Position numbers and translations under genes: made by a program. Below, in pieces: positions 13,820 to 28,131 of a stretch of 64,000 nt of DNA. The stretch lies in NCBI RefSeq assembly GCF_003590095.1, contig NC_039494.1, positions 1,364,001-1,428,000 on the forward strand, read 5' to 3'. Position 1 is the stretch's first letter. The number at the start of each line of letters is the position of its first letter. The notes under the pieces were generated by a model, which was given only the letters and a program-made list of their open reading frames with translations, made no database searches and was not told the DNA's origin. The stretch is from Trichoplusia ni (taxonomy: Eukaryota; Arthropoda; Insecta; Lepidoptera; Noctuidae).

Positions 13820-16800
13820 ACGTACGAACAAATTAATTTACACGATTTTTTTATGCTAAATGCGCTGTACAATAATTATGACCATCAGGTTTTCTGCCCA
13901 GCTATAGGGTCCGTTTCATTTACTTCGTACAAAAAATGTGTTAAGGTTTTTGCTATAGAATTCCATTTCGTAAAAACGTATTCATCGATTACAGGTACGA
14001 CCGTGTTTTTTTTTTAAGAACAATTGATTTTGAATAGAAGGCTGAAGGTTATTCCGCAATTTATTTGTCATAATTTTTGCCTAGAGTTTCCCTTCTGTAA
14101 AAGAATTTTCATTTTCCATTTAATTTCTCCGATATAAGGTTATTCTATTTTTTTGGTCTATAAATTAAATAAGTGTCATTTGGTTCATCTTTCACACTCA
14201 AAATATAAGTTAGAATCAGAATTTCCACTACTCATATATTCTCAAATTCCATAACTCAGGCTTTGATGTCTCTACTAAATTTACATAAACAAAATTTATT
14301 ATTTTGTTATTACGAACTGAATATTATTCAATGCATATTTCATATTGCTGGTTAATGATCTGTTCAATTATGAGCGCGGCATCACTAATTGAATTAAAAT
14401 GTGCTTGTTTTAAATGCCAGGAATATTTACGTATTGATGTGAAATCATTATGTTAACAGATTGCCTATAATAATGTTTATGGTTAGTTTAGAGCCCTTAA
14501 TATTTACCAAATGGTTTCAGTAATTGGGTTTGTAATGTTGTTTGATTTAAATTTCTGCTGGTAATGGCATTTGAAAATCTATGTAATTAAAATAACGTAG
14601 GTATTTATGTTTTAGTAAATTGTAATAACTATACAATATAGATCTGACATTGTTGAATGCAGTGGTAAGGTGAACTATTCAATTAAATTAAAAAAAAAAC
14701 TAGTTGAGCCCTTATTTAATTGTTTAAAAAACTGATTCGAAGAGTTTTATCCTCGTGTCGACTGGGGTTTCATAAACATGTCAAATCACATGCACAAAGA
14801 CAGCCAGAATCAGAACAAGCATTCATGATCTGCAGCAGAAAACATATACAAAATGAATAGAAGTAAGTTTAGTTAAACAGCCTTTTCATTTAGCATCAAC
14901 AAACATAAGCTATTTCTCTGAAGTGTGACGTTTATAAAACGCAGTTTCAGTATTATTTTTGTCCTTGAAATCCCTGGAGGCTACAACCAGCCTTTGTGAG
15001 GCTATTATTTCGAGCCCACTGTGTGTTTAAGGTGACTTTGTTTTCTTAGTTCATTTGTCACCTCTGCGCACAGTTATTGTGATGCTCCTACAAAAGAATA
15101 TCCAGGATCTTACGCAGAATGGCTTTTGTTGAACTGTAAAGCAAGTTATGATCGTATTATGTTCACTCTCCTTTCTAAATAATTGTTTCACATTAAAGCA
15201 TTTGATTATACTGTGGAGTGGAAATATAGCCAATATTTTTTATTCACGCCTCATATCTTTTTCAAACTGCTCAAACGTAGTTTGTTGTTATCTTGGTATT
15301 TATAGCAACGTGCTCTAAACATTAATAATTGCTAGGTGTAGACAAAATGACAACACGTTTGTGCAGGTTTAAAAGAAACCTCACGAAATCGTAGATGTAT
15401 CTGCACACCTACCTTGTATTTATGATAAAATGTAATCATTCAGGAAGAATATAAAAAGTGCATTTGTTTCTTTATTAATTTTGATTACTTCTCTTTTTCA
15501 TGAATTTAACGGGCATTCTTGTTATTATTTGTATTTGCACTCCATCCATAGGCTTGCCATAACCCTAATTGCTGTAAATTTCCTTAAACCCCTTTATAAT
15601 GCAGGACTGAAAGTTGAAAAGTTAAGTAATTACTGTGAAAACCGTACCCACCGAACTTTATAAACTCTACATTTTACGAATTGATCTTAATGAGAATAAA
15701 GTTTGAATGCCCCTGAAAACTTAGCTGTAACGCTGCCCAAGGGACGAATACGCACTATGCTTTCACGTCAAATTTTAAATAAGGCTTTTAAAATGTTCTT
15801 AGTATTTTAATTATTTATGAAAAACTAAAATCCTATTTTGAAAGTCGCGCTAAAGTAATTCCTGTAACCTGACAACACAACGCATTATTATAATAATTTT
15901 AATATCATACCACTTAATTTAATGCGTTTCGTAGAACATTGTCAATATACTGAATTGTTAATTACTTGATTGAAATTCCCCGGATTTATTTTACACAAGC
16001 TCGATTCTGTGAAAGAATGAAATTCAAAATGATAGCGGCTTTTTGATTAAGCTGTCAGAATTTCGAACATGTTTCACTGTTGTGAAGTACGATGAAGTAA
16101 AATTCGTTGAAAATATAAAGGTACAAAACACACTGAATAACAAATATATTTAAAGGAACTGCGCAGGATATATTAAATAAAATGTAAGTTAATAAATGAA
16201 ACTGGAGTAAAGAGTAATCACGACTTTAATCGTCCGTCAAAAAGAAACTTTTAAAAAGCAATAATTTAAATGTGTTACCAAGTGATATGTCCGAACTAAC
16301 CACTTAAATACGTCTATATTTATCTGAATCTGTCTTTACTCCTATCAACTTGATAATATATGATCGTACGAATATAAACTGTTAGCATGTGACGGTATAA
16401 ATTAGCAAAACAAATTTATCAGACGCTAACTTTCCGCTTGTGCCGCATCCTGACATCATCGTATGGTAATTTAAGGCGCTGGGTCTGCGACCCGTCTCTA
16501 ATGTAATATTTAAACTCGATATGTTATTGGTATGCGTGACATTGCGTGCCTCCATTTTGTACCACTTTGTACACTGACGATATGAACATTTCATGTTATG
16601 TACAATATGTACTCAGGTTGGCCTTGCCATCAGGCATAACGAATTAACTTTTAAAAAAATGAGCGTACAGGGATGTAGACAGTATATAGACTTATGTCGA
16701 GCAAACACCATGATGTCTCGCGTGTAATGCCTTGTAACCTATAAAAGCTTAAATATAGAAATGTATATTATTATAGTACTATTAAAACGACTATTAAGAC

Positions 16801-19800
16801 GTTTGTTCCACACCAGACGATAATTGAAAACTGAACGGCATAAGCACGTCAAAACACTCAACGAATTATAACAGAATGTTTATTACGCCAGTGGCAGAAC
16901 TGTTATAGCGTTGTCTGGTCACCGTACCTAAATATTATCTAGGTAAATAATGCTTAGCTATTCAATGTCGCGAACAGTTTACAATGCATGAATGCCCGTT
17001 CGTCTGTCATCTGGTGGCAGTCTGGAAGATTGCCAGCGGCTGGCGTTTGTCGCCGTAGTAGTTACTGAAGCCAATCGCTAGTATTAACTATGTCGCATGG
17101 CCACGCAATCGTTTCACCATTAAATCCACCACTGGAAGGTGTCGGCACAATAAGCTTGTCTTCAATGATTTATTGCTCCTTGAATTAATATTTTATGTAA
17201 AACGACATGATTTACGAAAACTAATGAATTGTCGCCGTCGTGATTCAGCTAATTATTTTCATTTGCGGAAGTAGTACGATTAATTTTTGGGGACATGTAG
17301 GTCACAACCATAAATTTCAAATCCATTTCACAAGTTATTCCCAACCCCAATCAGTATAAGAAAATTGAAATCCGAGTAATGTAAATTTGCATTGGAAACG
17401 AAAAAGATCATTTTCAAATGATGTGATCCAAATGTAAATTTAGTTGTGTTCGGGTTTCAAAGTTATATTGGAACAGAATCGCTCTTCCAGTAAATTAAAT
17501 TCTAGTGGCAACACTGGCTAGAGTATTGTCAAGATCAAGAGCGCTGTGGACAAGGTTAATTATGACGTGTGCTACCGGCAGCTAGTCCAAATGACGTTTT
17601 TGTTTCGCATCGTTTACTCTTGATTTATTAACTACAGACCGAAACAGCTGAAGTCGAAGTATTGTAGATAATTTGATTGTTTTAATTGCGTCGTATAGTT
17701 AAAGAGACAATGTATTTGAGTCGTTATGTACAGTTTATGAAAATAGTATTTATCCGTAAAGTTTTTATAGAAACTCAACGCTTTTTTCTTCTCTTAAAAT
17801 ATAAATAGTATTTTTTCATTGTACACGAAATTTACTTTTAGCTTTTGATTAATGTTACCAAAGGACGGAAGATTTATTCGTATTTAAACGACAAAAATAT
17901 CAAAGTTAATGTGTATACTACCGGTAGTCGGTTATGACCGAGCTCTAATCGACTACTATTTATTCCAAGGCTATATAAATAAGACTTCAAAGCTAACCTT
18001 TCACTAATACACATAAAATACATAGACCGATGGTTGGAACAGCTGTCGAAATGTAATTATCAGGGCCACGTAAAGTTTAACCTTAATCCTCATTAGATGG
18101 GATATTTGGTGGAAAGCGGGGAAAGAGAAGAAAGAAACGTGCTAATTGTACGCAATCACTGACATAAATTACTTTTCTATATTAAGACCTGAGGGACCGC
18201 ACAAAACCGCATACAAATGGAATCCGCATGGGAATTATTCAGTTCTAATTTTGTTTTTAAGTAATGTCGACGTAAGACCTTTAAAATTGTTATTATTGTT
18301 TGTGTTTTTGTGCTAGACCGAGACAACGAGAACTAAGTTTGCTAGATTTAAATCCACAAAATATCATTGAAAAAATAATTTTCTCACGTAAAGTATTTAA
18401 TTTCAGTATTTATCCCGAAGTATATACAGCGGTATGCAATGAATCCGAAGAGAATCATCGAGACGCTTTCAGTGTTAAAGTGCGATGTGACTGGCAGCTG
18501 AGAATTCCGAACGGTACTCAACGTAATTTACTAATGCTACGTTAAATATAAACTCGCATTAAAAATGGCTAACAACATTAGTTAATTAGTAACTTCGTAG
18601 ACACCGAACATATTCTATCGGGAATAACGTAATTGAAAGGTTAACTAGCTTTTACGAAATACGTGTAGATATTCAACAATATATTTAATGTGAATCCATT
18701 TGTTCTTGTGTACCAAAAATGGGAGCGCAATATTTTTGCTGTACCGTAATTTAATACAGCAGAATGAAAAAAGGTCAAACGTAATATCATTTCTACAAGT
18801 GGCTAGAGAAAGCTACATTCATTTTTAATGTCGACTTTACTTAATAAAATTGTGGACGTTATAGAACAAAAAGTTATTGGTATAGGTTTAGGGGCCGCAC
18901 TGCGACTATATTCGAATTTAGGCTTTGACCTCATCCATAATGCAGGACACAAGTCGACGGCCCCATACGTCTGAATACCTTTACAGAACAGAACAATGTC
19001 GCTCATTTCAAACCACGATTAATTGGACAATTCTGCAACGCACTCTATCTCCCAACATGCGTGGCTTCACAAATATTTGAATCACAATAAAGCAATAATC
19101 AACCTGTGATTGAATTACACGTGTACTAAAAAATGTTTTTATACAGATTTTTAATCCTGAACTATCTTTTTACGTTATTTCTCTGTGTATGTAATTTGCC
19201 CAGAATGTATTCACTCGGTTCCTCCCCTTTGAAATGTCCCCAATCACTTATGTAATTAAGGGAAAAGGGTTAATCTATACGAAAAGGAATGAACATTGAT
19301 CAGCACGCTAGTCCACGGCTTTTGCTATTTTGGACTTCATTTGCGTATTTTTACGGTTTCATCTTCCTCAATTGTTCTATTATCGTGATAATTAGCTTTA
19401 AACCATACGCTCTAAAAGTTTTAATTTTGGTCTGCAATCTAGTAATTTCAACCTAAGCTAAGCAGTAATTTAAGATAAGCAACAAAATACGTCAGTGTTT
19501 CAAACTTTACAAAATGCGGGGAATACAATTTCTCACGGCAACGCAGCGTTATGAGGACAAGGGTGTAAGTCGATGCACTTTCTGGTATCCTCATAGAGCC
19601 GGGCTAAATCTTATCAGACAGGTTATTGAAAATTGAAAGATGTGCTGGAATGTCACGTTCGAAGTAAGAGCTTCGTGAAACGTTTGAGCTTGTGCTATTT
19701 ATCTTTGCGATGCAAGAAAAAAATGTGGGCCATAAGCTACTTAGGAACTGAGAATTTTCTTGTTTGCGGTGAAAAATATTTCGAATTACAATAATGAAAA

Positions 19801-22800
19801 CCAAAGGATTGCTCCTACATATTATTACGTCACTAAATAAGTTGACATAAATGGTGACGACAAGGGTCCCAAACCGCAGACATGTGTTACCTAATTAGGT
19901 ATATCTAAGTATTAAATTGTAAAATGTTGTGTTACCTGACAGCATCGGATGACTCGAAAAAATGCCGTGATAATCTTTGATTTCGTTCGCAATTGATAAT
20001 GTACGTATTTCTTATCTAGTCTGTTAATGTCAATGTCTTCTAAAAACAAACGCTTCGATCCCTTTTACGACACTCTTGGGACAGAACAAGGTGATCTGTT
20101 AATTAATGGGCCAATGAGAGTACACAAAACACTGGTAAAAAGTACACAAATTCTAATCTTAACAAAAAAGTAATTAATCTAAGTCTCACGGATATGAGAT
20201 CATTTGTTGAGTAAAATAAATAAATTTAAGTTAACTTGAAAATAAAAGCAAAAGTAGAAATCTTACAATTTTTTCAACCACAATATTCTAAGATTTCTTC
20301 ACACATAAGTAAGTACTTATTCTAGGTTATAGGTAATATTATACGTATTTATTATCAGATATCGCAATAACCCAATACTTCTAAAGTTTGAAATGTAACT
20401 TACTATAAATAAACTGTCTTGTAAAGTTCACTGCATCTTGCAAATCAATGCATACTCCCACAGCAAATATTGCAATACACGAGCAAAGAGCTATTTTAAA
20501 ATAAGTTGTGATGTAGGAGGATAATCATATGCTCGAGCGGCATGCGAACTTACAAGTATAACTCCAGAAGTCTCCAATAGCCGCTTCAATGAACCGAATC
20601 ATGAAAGTGAAGAACGCATTGAGCTATGACGTAATCATGTCCTACGAAGTGAGGATGCATTCCCTTAATTATGTGAAATTGTTGACCCGATGATAACTTG
20701 GATATTTATATTTATAATAACTAATTCAACTTACATTTTTAACCCGAGAGTAAGTTTTGATTCATGTTTGTTGCTCTTCAGAGAAAATGTTGCTTTGAAT
20801 AACTCATGGGGTGTTTTTTATTCGACTCTAGGAACAGAATTATGCTTAACAGCGATACACAATAATCGACAATCGGTCAATCGTCAGACGGTTTTTTTTG
20901 AAATTGAATGGATAATTTGTCAAATCTTCCGCGTGTAATCTGATGTCGGGGCCTTAAAGAAAGTCGAAAATACTTGATTGCCAGTTTGATAAATTTGTAA
21001 CAGAAAAAAAACGTCATTATAGTGGCGACATTTTTAGGTAGGACATTCACCTGGTAAAATTAATACGGAGCAGATAAAATCGTTTTAACTCAAGGGAGTC
21101 TTGTAATCCAAATTAGTAACGAAATTCTCTTCGTGTAATTAGCCTTGCTCAATTTTGCAGATATTACCGTTGCCTTATTTAAATGTAGGTGTATTATTTT
21201 TGTGTATTTAGACAAGTCTCAATGAGACTCTCAGACTTTTGCCTTTTGAATTCAGATTTCTTTGACGATTACTTTGCTGTCTTAAACAACAGAATTGAGT
21301 TTGCGCGTGAAACATCAAAGTGTTGTTTTAATGTAAATTAATGAACAATGGTTCATGGTAGAATAAAAACTCATAAAAATTAGGATACTGATTACTAAAC
21401 ACAGAAAAAGAAACTTGAAACTTTTTGACGTTGCATTAGCCATTTAAATATGCTACCACAATGTTTGCGAAGTCTAATTTTCCGCAGGTGCCGAAATACT
21501 CGCACATTTAATATTTTTGGAACAGCTTGCCTGAAACCTATTCCTTAAAGATTGCAATTTATGTCAGAGGTATCCAAGTATAAAATGTTTATTAAATTAC
21601 AAAATCATGCCTTTGTGCCGCTACAAGGCTGCACTTCAAACATTCACGATATATGAGTGCAATATAAAAGGCTACGTTTCCTACACGTTATAAAATTCAA
21701 TTGTGAAAAGGGGTTTAGAAGGTTTGTTGTGCACCGTAATCTTTAAATGAATTACCTCGATACTAAAAGTATAAAAAAGTCCTAATACATTTTGTATCGG
21801 CACCGCTCCGTGTAGGGGTAAAAAGCCATACACTCTCATACATAAAATATGTAAGAAATGAGAAAACGTGTCGGGTGAAGTCAGAGACAGACGGATGTAG
21901 GCGCATAAGGAAAACTGTTGATTACAGATGTACCTATGATTGTATACCACTTCGTTTATTAGCACAATTATGATAAATGATGTAGGTAATGTTCGTCTGG
22001 CTTTTGATTGATGGTTTTACCTTCAGAATGTCATTCACTAACAAGACAAACGAAAGCGAATTACTAACGATTTCATCCAGCGAAATTATTACGGCTGATT
22101 AAAAAAAACCTGCTTCAATTTGTTATTTTTTAATCCAACAATAGATGATAGATATAACACAGAATTATTGGAAATGGTCTCGACTAAAATTGTAAAGCTA
22201 CTATTACAAGATTGGAACCACCTTTGTAGGGTTTCTATGAAAGACCCTGAAAGGCGCCTGGTGACTACTGGTACAATATTTTCCCTTTTATCTAAAGGTC
22301 GTAAATTAAATCTGCAGGACTCCTAAATATTATATTTACAGAAACTCAATTACTAAAATAGCTTTTTGGAGTGACGACTACGTCACTGACGACTGACACC
22401 GATAAATAAACGTAATTATTATCAGTAAGAGCTAAATTGAGATCTCAGTTTCAGACAACACAAGTCGAAGACTCAAGGGACTTTCATCCCAGTGAGTATT
22501 CTATCAAGATGTCGTGCGACCCACGGATTGCTTATGTGACCACAATAATGATTGCATGCCATCCCATTCGGTATCAAATGTACCGACCTATTGAAAACCC
22601 AAATCAATTTCTCCCGGGCAACGACCGCATTTATCTCTAATCCAGTAACTGAATCTAGTTCTGAAACAGGTTGTTTACGAAACAAATTTCACTAAAGAAA
22701 ATGGATACTTTGATTAAAGCTGCCTGATAAATATCTTAATAGAAAATTTCGTGAATGCAAACCTGAACAAAGTAAAGCTACCTACAACTTATTCAGTTTA

Positions 22801-25000
22801 ATAAAGTCCATTTTCTATTGTTTCTCTATTGAATAAAAGAGCGAATCACTGCTGCAGTAGTTCGAATATCTTCAAACAAAGGGAACTGAATTACAGTCAG
22901 AGGAACTGCACAAGGTACAGCGTTTTGCATTTGCTTACATATTTTCTATTGTTCTGTATGTGAGAGCTCTCTTATTTTTATTGCTACTGTGCCACCTGAT
23001 GTTGAATAAAATAACATGAGCTCACTGGATTTTGGGACGACGTTTCGTATGTGAATTTTTATAGAATTGCTTGTAGCATCTTTATAATGTTTGCTTTGTG
23101 ATTTAAAACTAGCAATAGCAAAATTTATGTTACCTTTGTTTATGTATCAAATAATGTGATGAATATACATTGTAAATTACTTAACATAAATGTTATTTAC
23201 ACAATATTGTTACGAACCGAATTTATATATAATTGATATTATTCAGTATAACCATTAGCAAAATTAATTCTGTTTACGTAAGTGGCTTGTCATTGGTCGT
23301 ATAACATCATTTATAAACTATGCATGTATGATAATTATTATACGACTTTGCTTAAGCCTTAGGGAATGGCGCGCGTGACAGTTACGTGGTTCAAGGTGTC
23401 TAGGCATATTTTGATCTTAATTGGTATAGTGTGAAGGTAGGTTAATACGTAGCCCAAGCATCAAGTCCCCGAGGTACGGTGTAACGTAGGAAGGACACTT
23501 TTCGTTAGCCAAACATTCTCACGTTCCTTGTGAGTTATAATTGGCGACTGCTTACAAAATACACTGTTTGACTAAATATTTTTAAGACGTAGAATTTAAA
23601 TGATAAAGTAACAAGAAATTGCTCATAATACCATCAGTGTTTGAACCAATCACCTTTACGAAACAGGTAAAAACTCACTTAAAAGCTACCTCTCAAAATT
23701 GATGCCTGATTTATTTCTGATAGCTTTTCTTGATTATACCGATCAAAAACTTTTCACAAATTTATTTGCGGGTTTATCTATAATTGACAAGAAATACTTT
23801 TAGTCATGATCTTGGGAACTTATCTTAATAATTCTTGCTCGAAAATTTATCATTAGTAAAGTTACACCTGAAAGTTTTTAAAGGAATAAAATGTCGGCCG
23901 TGTTTCTGGACAGTTTGGGACGGACTCTTGGGACGCTCTAAGTAGATTTTATTGGGACAAGTATGTAGATGGTGTAAGTTTCCTTTATACATATACTTAT
24001 ATGTATGTGTTTACTTACAAATACATTAAGGAGGTCTCATTCAAGACACGTAGTTTGTAAGTCCTCTTGGTATGTTTGACATTATTCAAAAGAGTTCCTT
24101 TGAAGTTTGAGTGCATCCTGTTTGATATTAAGGAGGATAGTTCAAAGAAGTTTATCCTCAATACAAAACTATTTACCCACACAAGAACGATTTATATCAG
24201 GTATAAACTTTGAATGACAATACAATATCAATACTGTTGATTTTACTACGTCAGCTGTACGGCCGGGATTTATTTTACTTTGCGGCTAACGAGTAACTTC
24301 CCTCAACAGTTTCCTACTGCATCACCCGAGGGGATCGAGCGTTCCTTTTATTTGCCTGTAATGGCAGAGTTAAGTGCCTTCGGATTTGATTCCTCGGGAA
24401 TAATTGGATTGTCTCGTTTCAATTTATGAACTTGTTTTAAGCGAGCAGTCTTCAATAGACGTTAGAAAACAATTGCATGCTGTTGAATAAATTATTTAGA
24501 TTTACAGTCTATTTGAGATTCACAAAGATTTCGAGGATTGTTTTATTTGAAACATACATAACTTATTGTTAAAGTTGACGAATGTAGAGGAATCTTATTG
24601 TATTTACATAAAAACAGATATCAATGTCGCACAGCTAATGCTTTAAACCTTTCAGGCCCATAAATTCTATATAAACAAATATAGTTTTCAGATTTTTTAT
24701 CATTCCATTTAATTAAAATAAACAAACAGCTATCCAGGTGTCGGGTACGTCGCTAGTGTAGGCATCTGTTTCAAAAGCGAAGGCAGCACAGATGCGCTGA
24801 CACGGCAACAAGGGATAAGCTTATTACTTCAACTTATTGGAGCGAAATGTTTGTTTGCAATTCGTGTTCATTTCACTCCATAATCTATGGGTATTTATTT
24901 TATGTTTTTACTTAAGTGGTTTGTTTTTTTTGACTTGTTCATTATTTAGTGGTTTCTTAGGTTTACGCGAATGTTAGACATTGAAATGAAACTACTTTTA
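13820..25000. other. Long AT-rich non-coding stretch
   Basis: No gene supported. Open frames of 60-94 codons on either strand (for example 21681-21965 minus and 22473-22685 minus) lack recognisable motifs and convincing splice contexts. Confidence 0.45.
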
Positions 25001-25066
25001 CGGATTTTATCGCGGTTTAATTTTAGTTTTTAGTTCCCGACGTTTCGAAACCTTTGCAGGTATCAT
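25001..25066 (+). repeat. Dispersed repeat, copy A
   Basis: Shares CGGATTTTATCGCGGTTTAA and CCCGACGTTTCGAAACCTTT, continuing to GCAGGTATCAT, with a second copy at 33694-33774, almost without differences. The motif is a familiar lepidopteran dispersed repeat. Confidence 0.75.
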
Positions 25067-28022
25067 TCATTATTATTTTTCAAATGTGATAAGATGAAAG
25101 TAAAAAGTGAACGTTTACCAGGTGAACCGGTACACAGGCTCTTGAAAATCTCGGTAAAGTTAATTTATTTACAACAATTACTGTAGTTTTAAAAATTCAC
25201 TTAATGAATTGAAACAGCGATGAAAGCGGTGTATGTGTTTATATAAACATGTTTCGTCTTCAGGCTTTGATGGCTGAACCAATATTGATGAAATTTTGTG
25301 AAGAGCTAGCTGACACTCTGAGAACAAACAGTGCAACTTTTTACTCAACACCGTCAAAAGAGGGTATTGTTTTTGCAGCTATAATAAACTCGAAAGCGAC
25401 TAATATGATATAATTTGTTAGAACTTTTGTATTTCAGAATAACAGGCCCGATAGTTTTTTGCTTACCGTAGGTTTTTAGCACGTCTATCACGTGTTGGAT
25501 TTTCATAACATGTCGATACTTTACCGTTGATGTAGGTCAAATGTCTGCGAGTTTCATGATAAAAACAAAACCCTATAAATATTTTACCTAACTGTGTACC
25601 CAATTTGACATTCTTTTTATGTTATTAGAGCTTTTCTTTGCCGTCTTTCGCTTTATGGTTAGAACACGACTTTGTAAATTTAAATCTAATTTATGTTTTT
25701 AATTTCAGTTGTAGTAAATGCGAATTTATTTAAAAAAATGTGCGGGTCTATCGAGTGCAACTAGTCAAAGGAAATGTGATATAAAGAGAATAAATTAAAT
25801 CCATGAACTTTGTCTTCTTTAATACTTTTCTTTACAACCTTTAATGCCAGAACAAAACAAGTTTTTATCCGCTGTTTTGCTTACAAGGAAAAATAAACGT
25901 ACTGAAAAATTAAATTTATTAAATATTCAGCTATTCTCATTTTAACCTCAGTACAGACACATACAAATATATTGTGACGGCGTCACATTAACATAGCTGT
26001 CAAAGCCAAACGCTCTGAATCTTCGAATAATATTGCAATTGTAGAGAGATTGTAAATGGGACTAAGGTCTTGAGAAAGTAATCAGTAAATGTCAAATCTA
26101 TGAATGAATCGTATATCTCGCCGCCTAGACTATTGAAGCAAAAGGCTTCAAAGGTGATGATTCAAAGATGATTTAGGAGTCTATTTTTAAAACTGCGGTT
26201 TGCTTGAACGTACATAATATATTTAGCCACGTAGAATATTGATGTAAGAGGCGATTGATTGTTCAAATATAATTTCTGGTTCTGTTTTTATAATTGTGGT
26301 TTGCTTAAATGCTAATAGGCAAAATAATTAACATAGAAAATAAAAATGCAAACAGTAACTCGGGTAGAATATTCGAAAAAGAACGTATGTTATCAAAAAC
26401 GTTAGACCGTTCTTTTATTTAAATAAAATATACGTTTTTAAACTAAAGTACAAACGTTACTTCTATCAAGATACATAATATCTGCCCAAAAGAATTACGT
26501 AGACAGCACATTTTTACTCGGTTGTATCGTTTATTTACGGGTTAGGGTCCAACGTACCTGAGTTACGGACCCGTAGAGTTATGTCGGACCTTTGAGTAAA
26601 TATGGCTTTCATTTATCTAGGCCTTTATTTAATTAGACACCTAATGTTATTAAATCCTGGCGAAGAGAGCTGTGACCCTTTATGGTCATTTTGGGGTTCG
26701 AGAATGTAATTTGGAGGAACGTTTAACATTTGAAAGACTTCAAGAGGTTGGAAAGTGTGAAACTATAATGTCAATAATAAGGTACTTAAAAAATGAAAGA
26801 GTACCTTGGTATGTTTAATAAATAAGCGACTGATTTGTATCAGTGGTATATTTGATTTGGTATTCTCATTTTTGTTTTACACTTTGATTTTCTATGGCGT
26901 TTAATTGTAAACTGGGGCTTACGCTGACTGGGGCAAGTACCAAAATAGTGAACAAAAAATAATAATTCAATCTTTGAAACCCTAGTTCACATAAATACCC
27001 TTTAATAAAAACCTTTGTTAAGTCCTAGCTACCGCATTAGGTTAAGTAACCTGTAATGGTTAATTAGTGTGATTATTAAATAAATAAATAAATAAATAAA
27101 TAAATGAAAAAGAATCAAGTTTCACAATACTTTGTCTTAGCGTTTTATTGTTCGCCAAATCCTATTCCATTTATTAGCTTACTTAATAAGGAGGCAAAAA
27201 TAATTGCTTATTCTGACTTTAGTGTAGAAGACAGGTCTAATAAGCTTGGAGTCTAGCTTGTAATCTTTGGCATTTAATTTTATATAGAAAGACACGTCTA
27301 ATTAATAATGTTCAGTTAATTAAGTACGTGGAGTATTTTTATCTAAAGATAAGTTATTAATAAGATTGTAATTAAAAAGTCTAGCCACTATAATAATGAC
27401 AGTTAATTAAAAAAAATAGATCGTTAAAACATTCTTATTCATGTAGGTAAAAGAGTCAAAAATGTGTGGAATGGTTTAGCAAATTTCGATTTTTAAATAT
27501 AAATGCACGTCCAGTTGATATATTTGCGCACTTTTGAAATCGTATGTGTGCTTCACAAATTAAATTGGAGTAGAAAACCGGCTTAAACAAATCCCAATTT
27601 GTTTGTAGGGTTTAGCTGTAAGCTTTTCAATATTGCAGGGACTTTTCCTATTGATCTAATTGGTAGATGGACAACAATGCTAATTCGTTCAACAATAATA
27701 TCACAAGGTATAGGTACAATAATATTACAAACGTCATATATATACACGTTAGGCTATTTATTGTGACAAAGTATATTTCGTTCGTAGCTCTTAGATGTTA
27801 CTATGTCTAAGTTCTAAAATGCCGCAAAGCAAATGTATAAACTAAAACACGTTTATTAGCGTAGTTTGATATGCCACTGTATTCAACATTAAATTACAAT
27901 TAAATTGTAAATAAATTAGCTCCTATGTAATTCGATGCCTGGTAGCTAGAGACGAAATTGAAAAAATAGCTTAATTTGCATTTTTTTTCTGTCTTTGTGG
28001 TTTGTAACTAATTACAGCATAC
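25067..28022. other. Non-coding stretch before exon 3
   Basis: Nothing recognised apart from the tetranucleotide tract at 27077-27104. It should include the start of the next intron of the split gene. Confidence 0.4.
27077..27104 (+). repeat. (TAAA)7 microsatellite
   Basis: Seven perfect TAAA units. The upstream 60 bases could be a retroposon body with this as its tail, but that part is not recognised. Confidence 0.85.
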
Positions 28023-28131
28023 CTTTCTTTCCTCAGCTCGCTGCTTCGCTTGCGGAAGTTCGCCACAAGGATCTGCATCTCCGATGAGTGTCTCTCGTAC
28101 GCTTGCGAGAGCTGCGTCGTGAAGTCCACCA
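28023..28131 (-). CDS. Exon 3 of the unrecognised proline-rich/helical protein
   Basis: A 109-base GC-richer island in AT-rich DNA. Acceptor ATTGTTTTAG and donor AAAG|GTATGC bound a frame that continues exon 2 in phase 1. The joined reading runs ...FKLVKT-VVDFTTQLSQ..., then an uninterrupted charged helix ending in FRKRSSELRKE; the exon leaves in phase 2, so more coding sequence must follow. Regular spacing of hydrophobic residues (F, L, M, I, L, V, F, L) in the helix suggests a coiled coil or a BAR-like helical bundle, but this is inference and no family is recognised. The separation from exon 2 is about 22 kb. I found no convincing next exon between 1 and 28022. Confidence 0.72.

Noticed and set aside
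22437..22685. Overlapping 67- and 70-codon frames on opposite strands
   Set aside because: No family signature and no convincing splice sites. Left as fortuitous.
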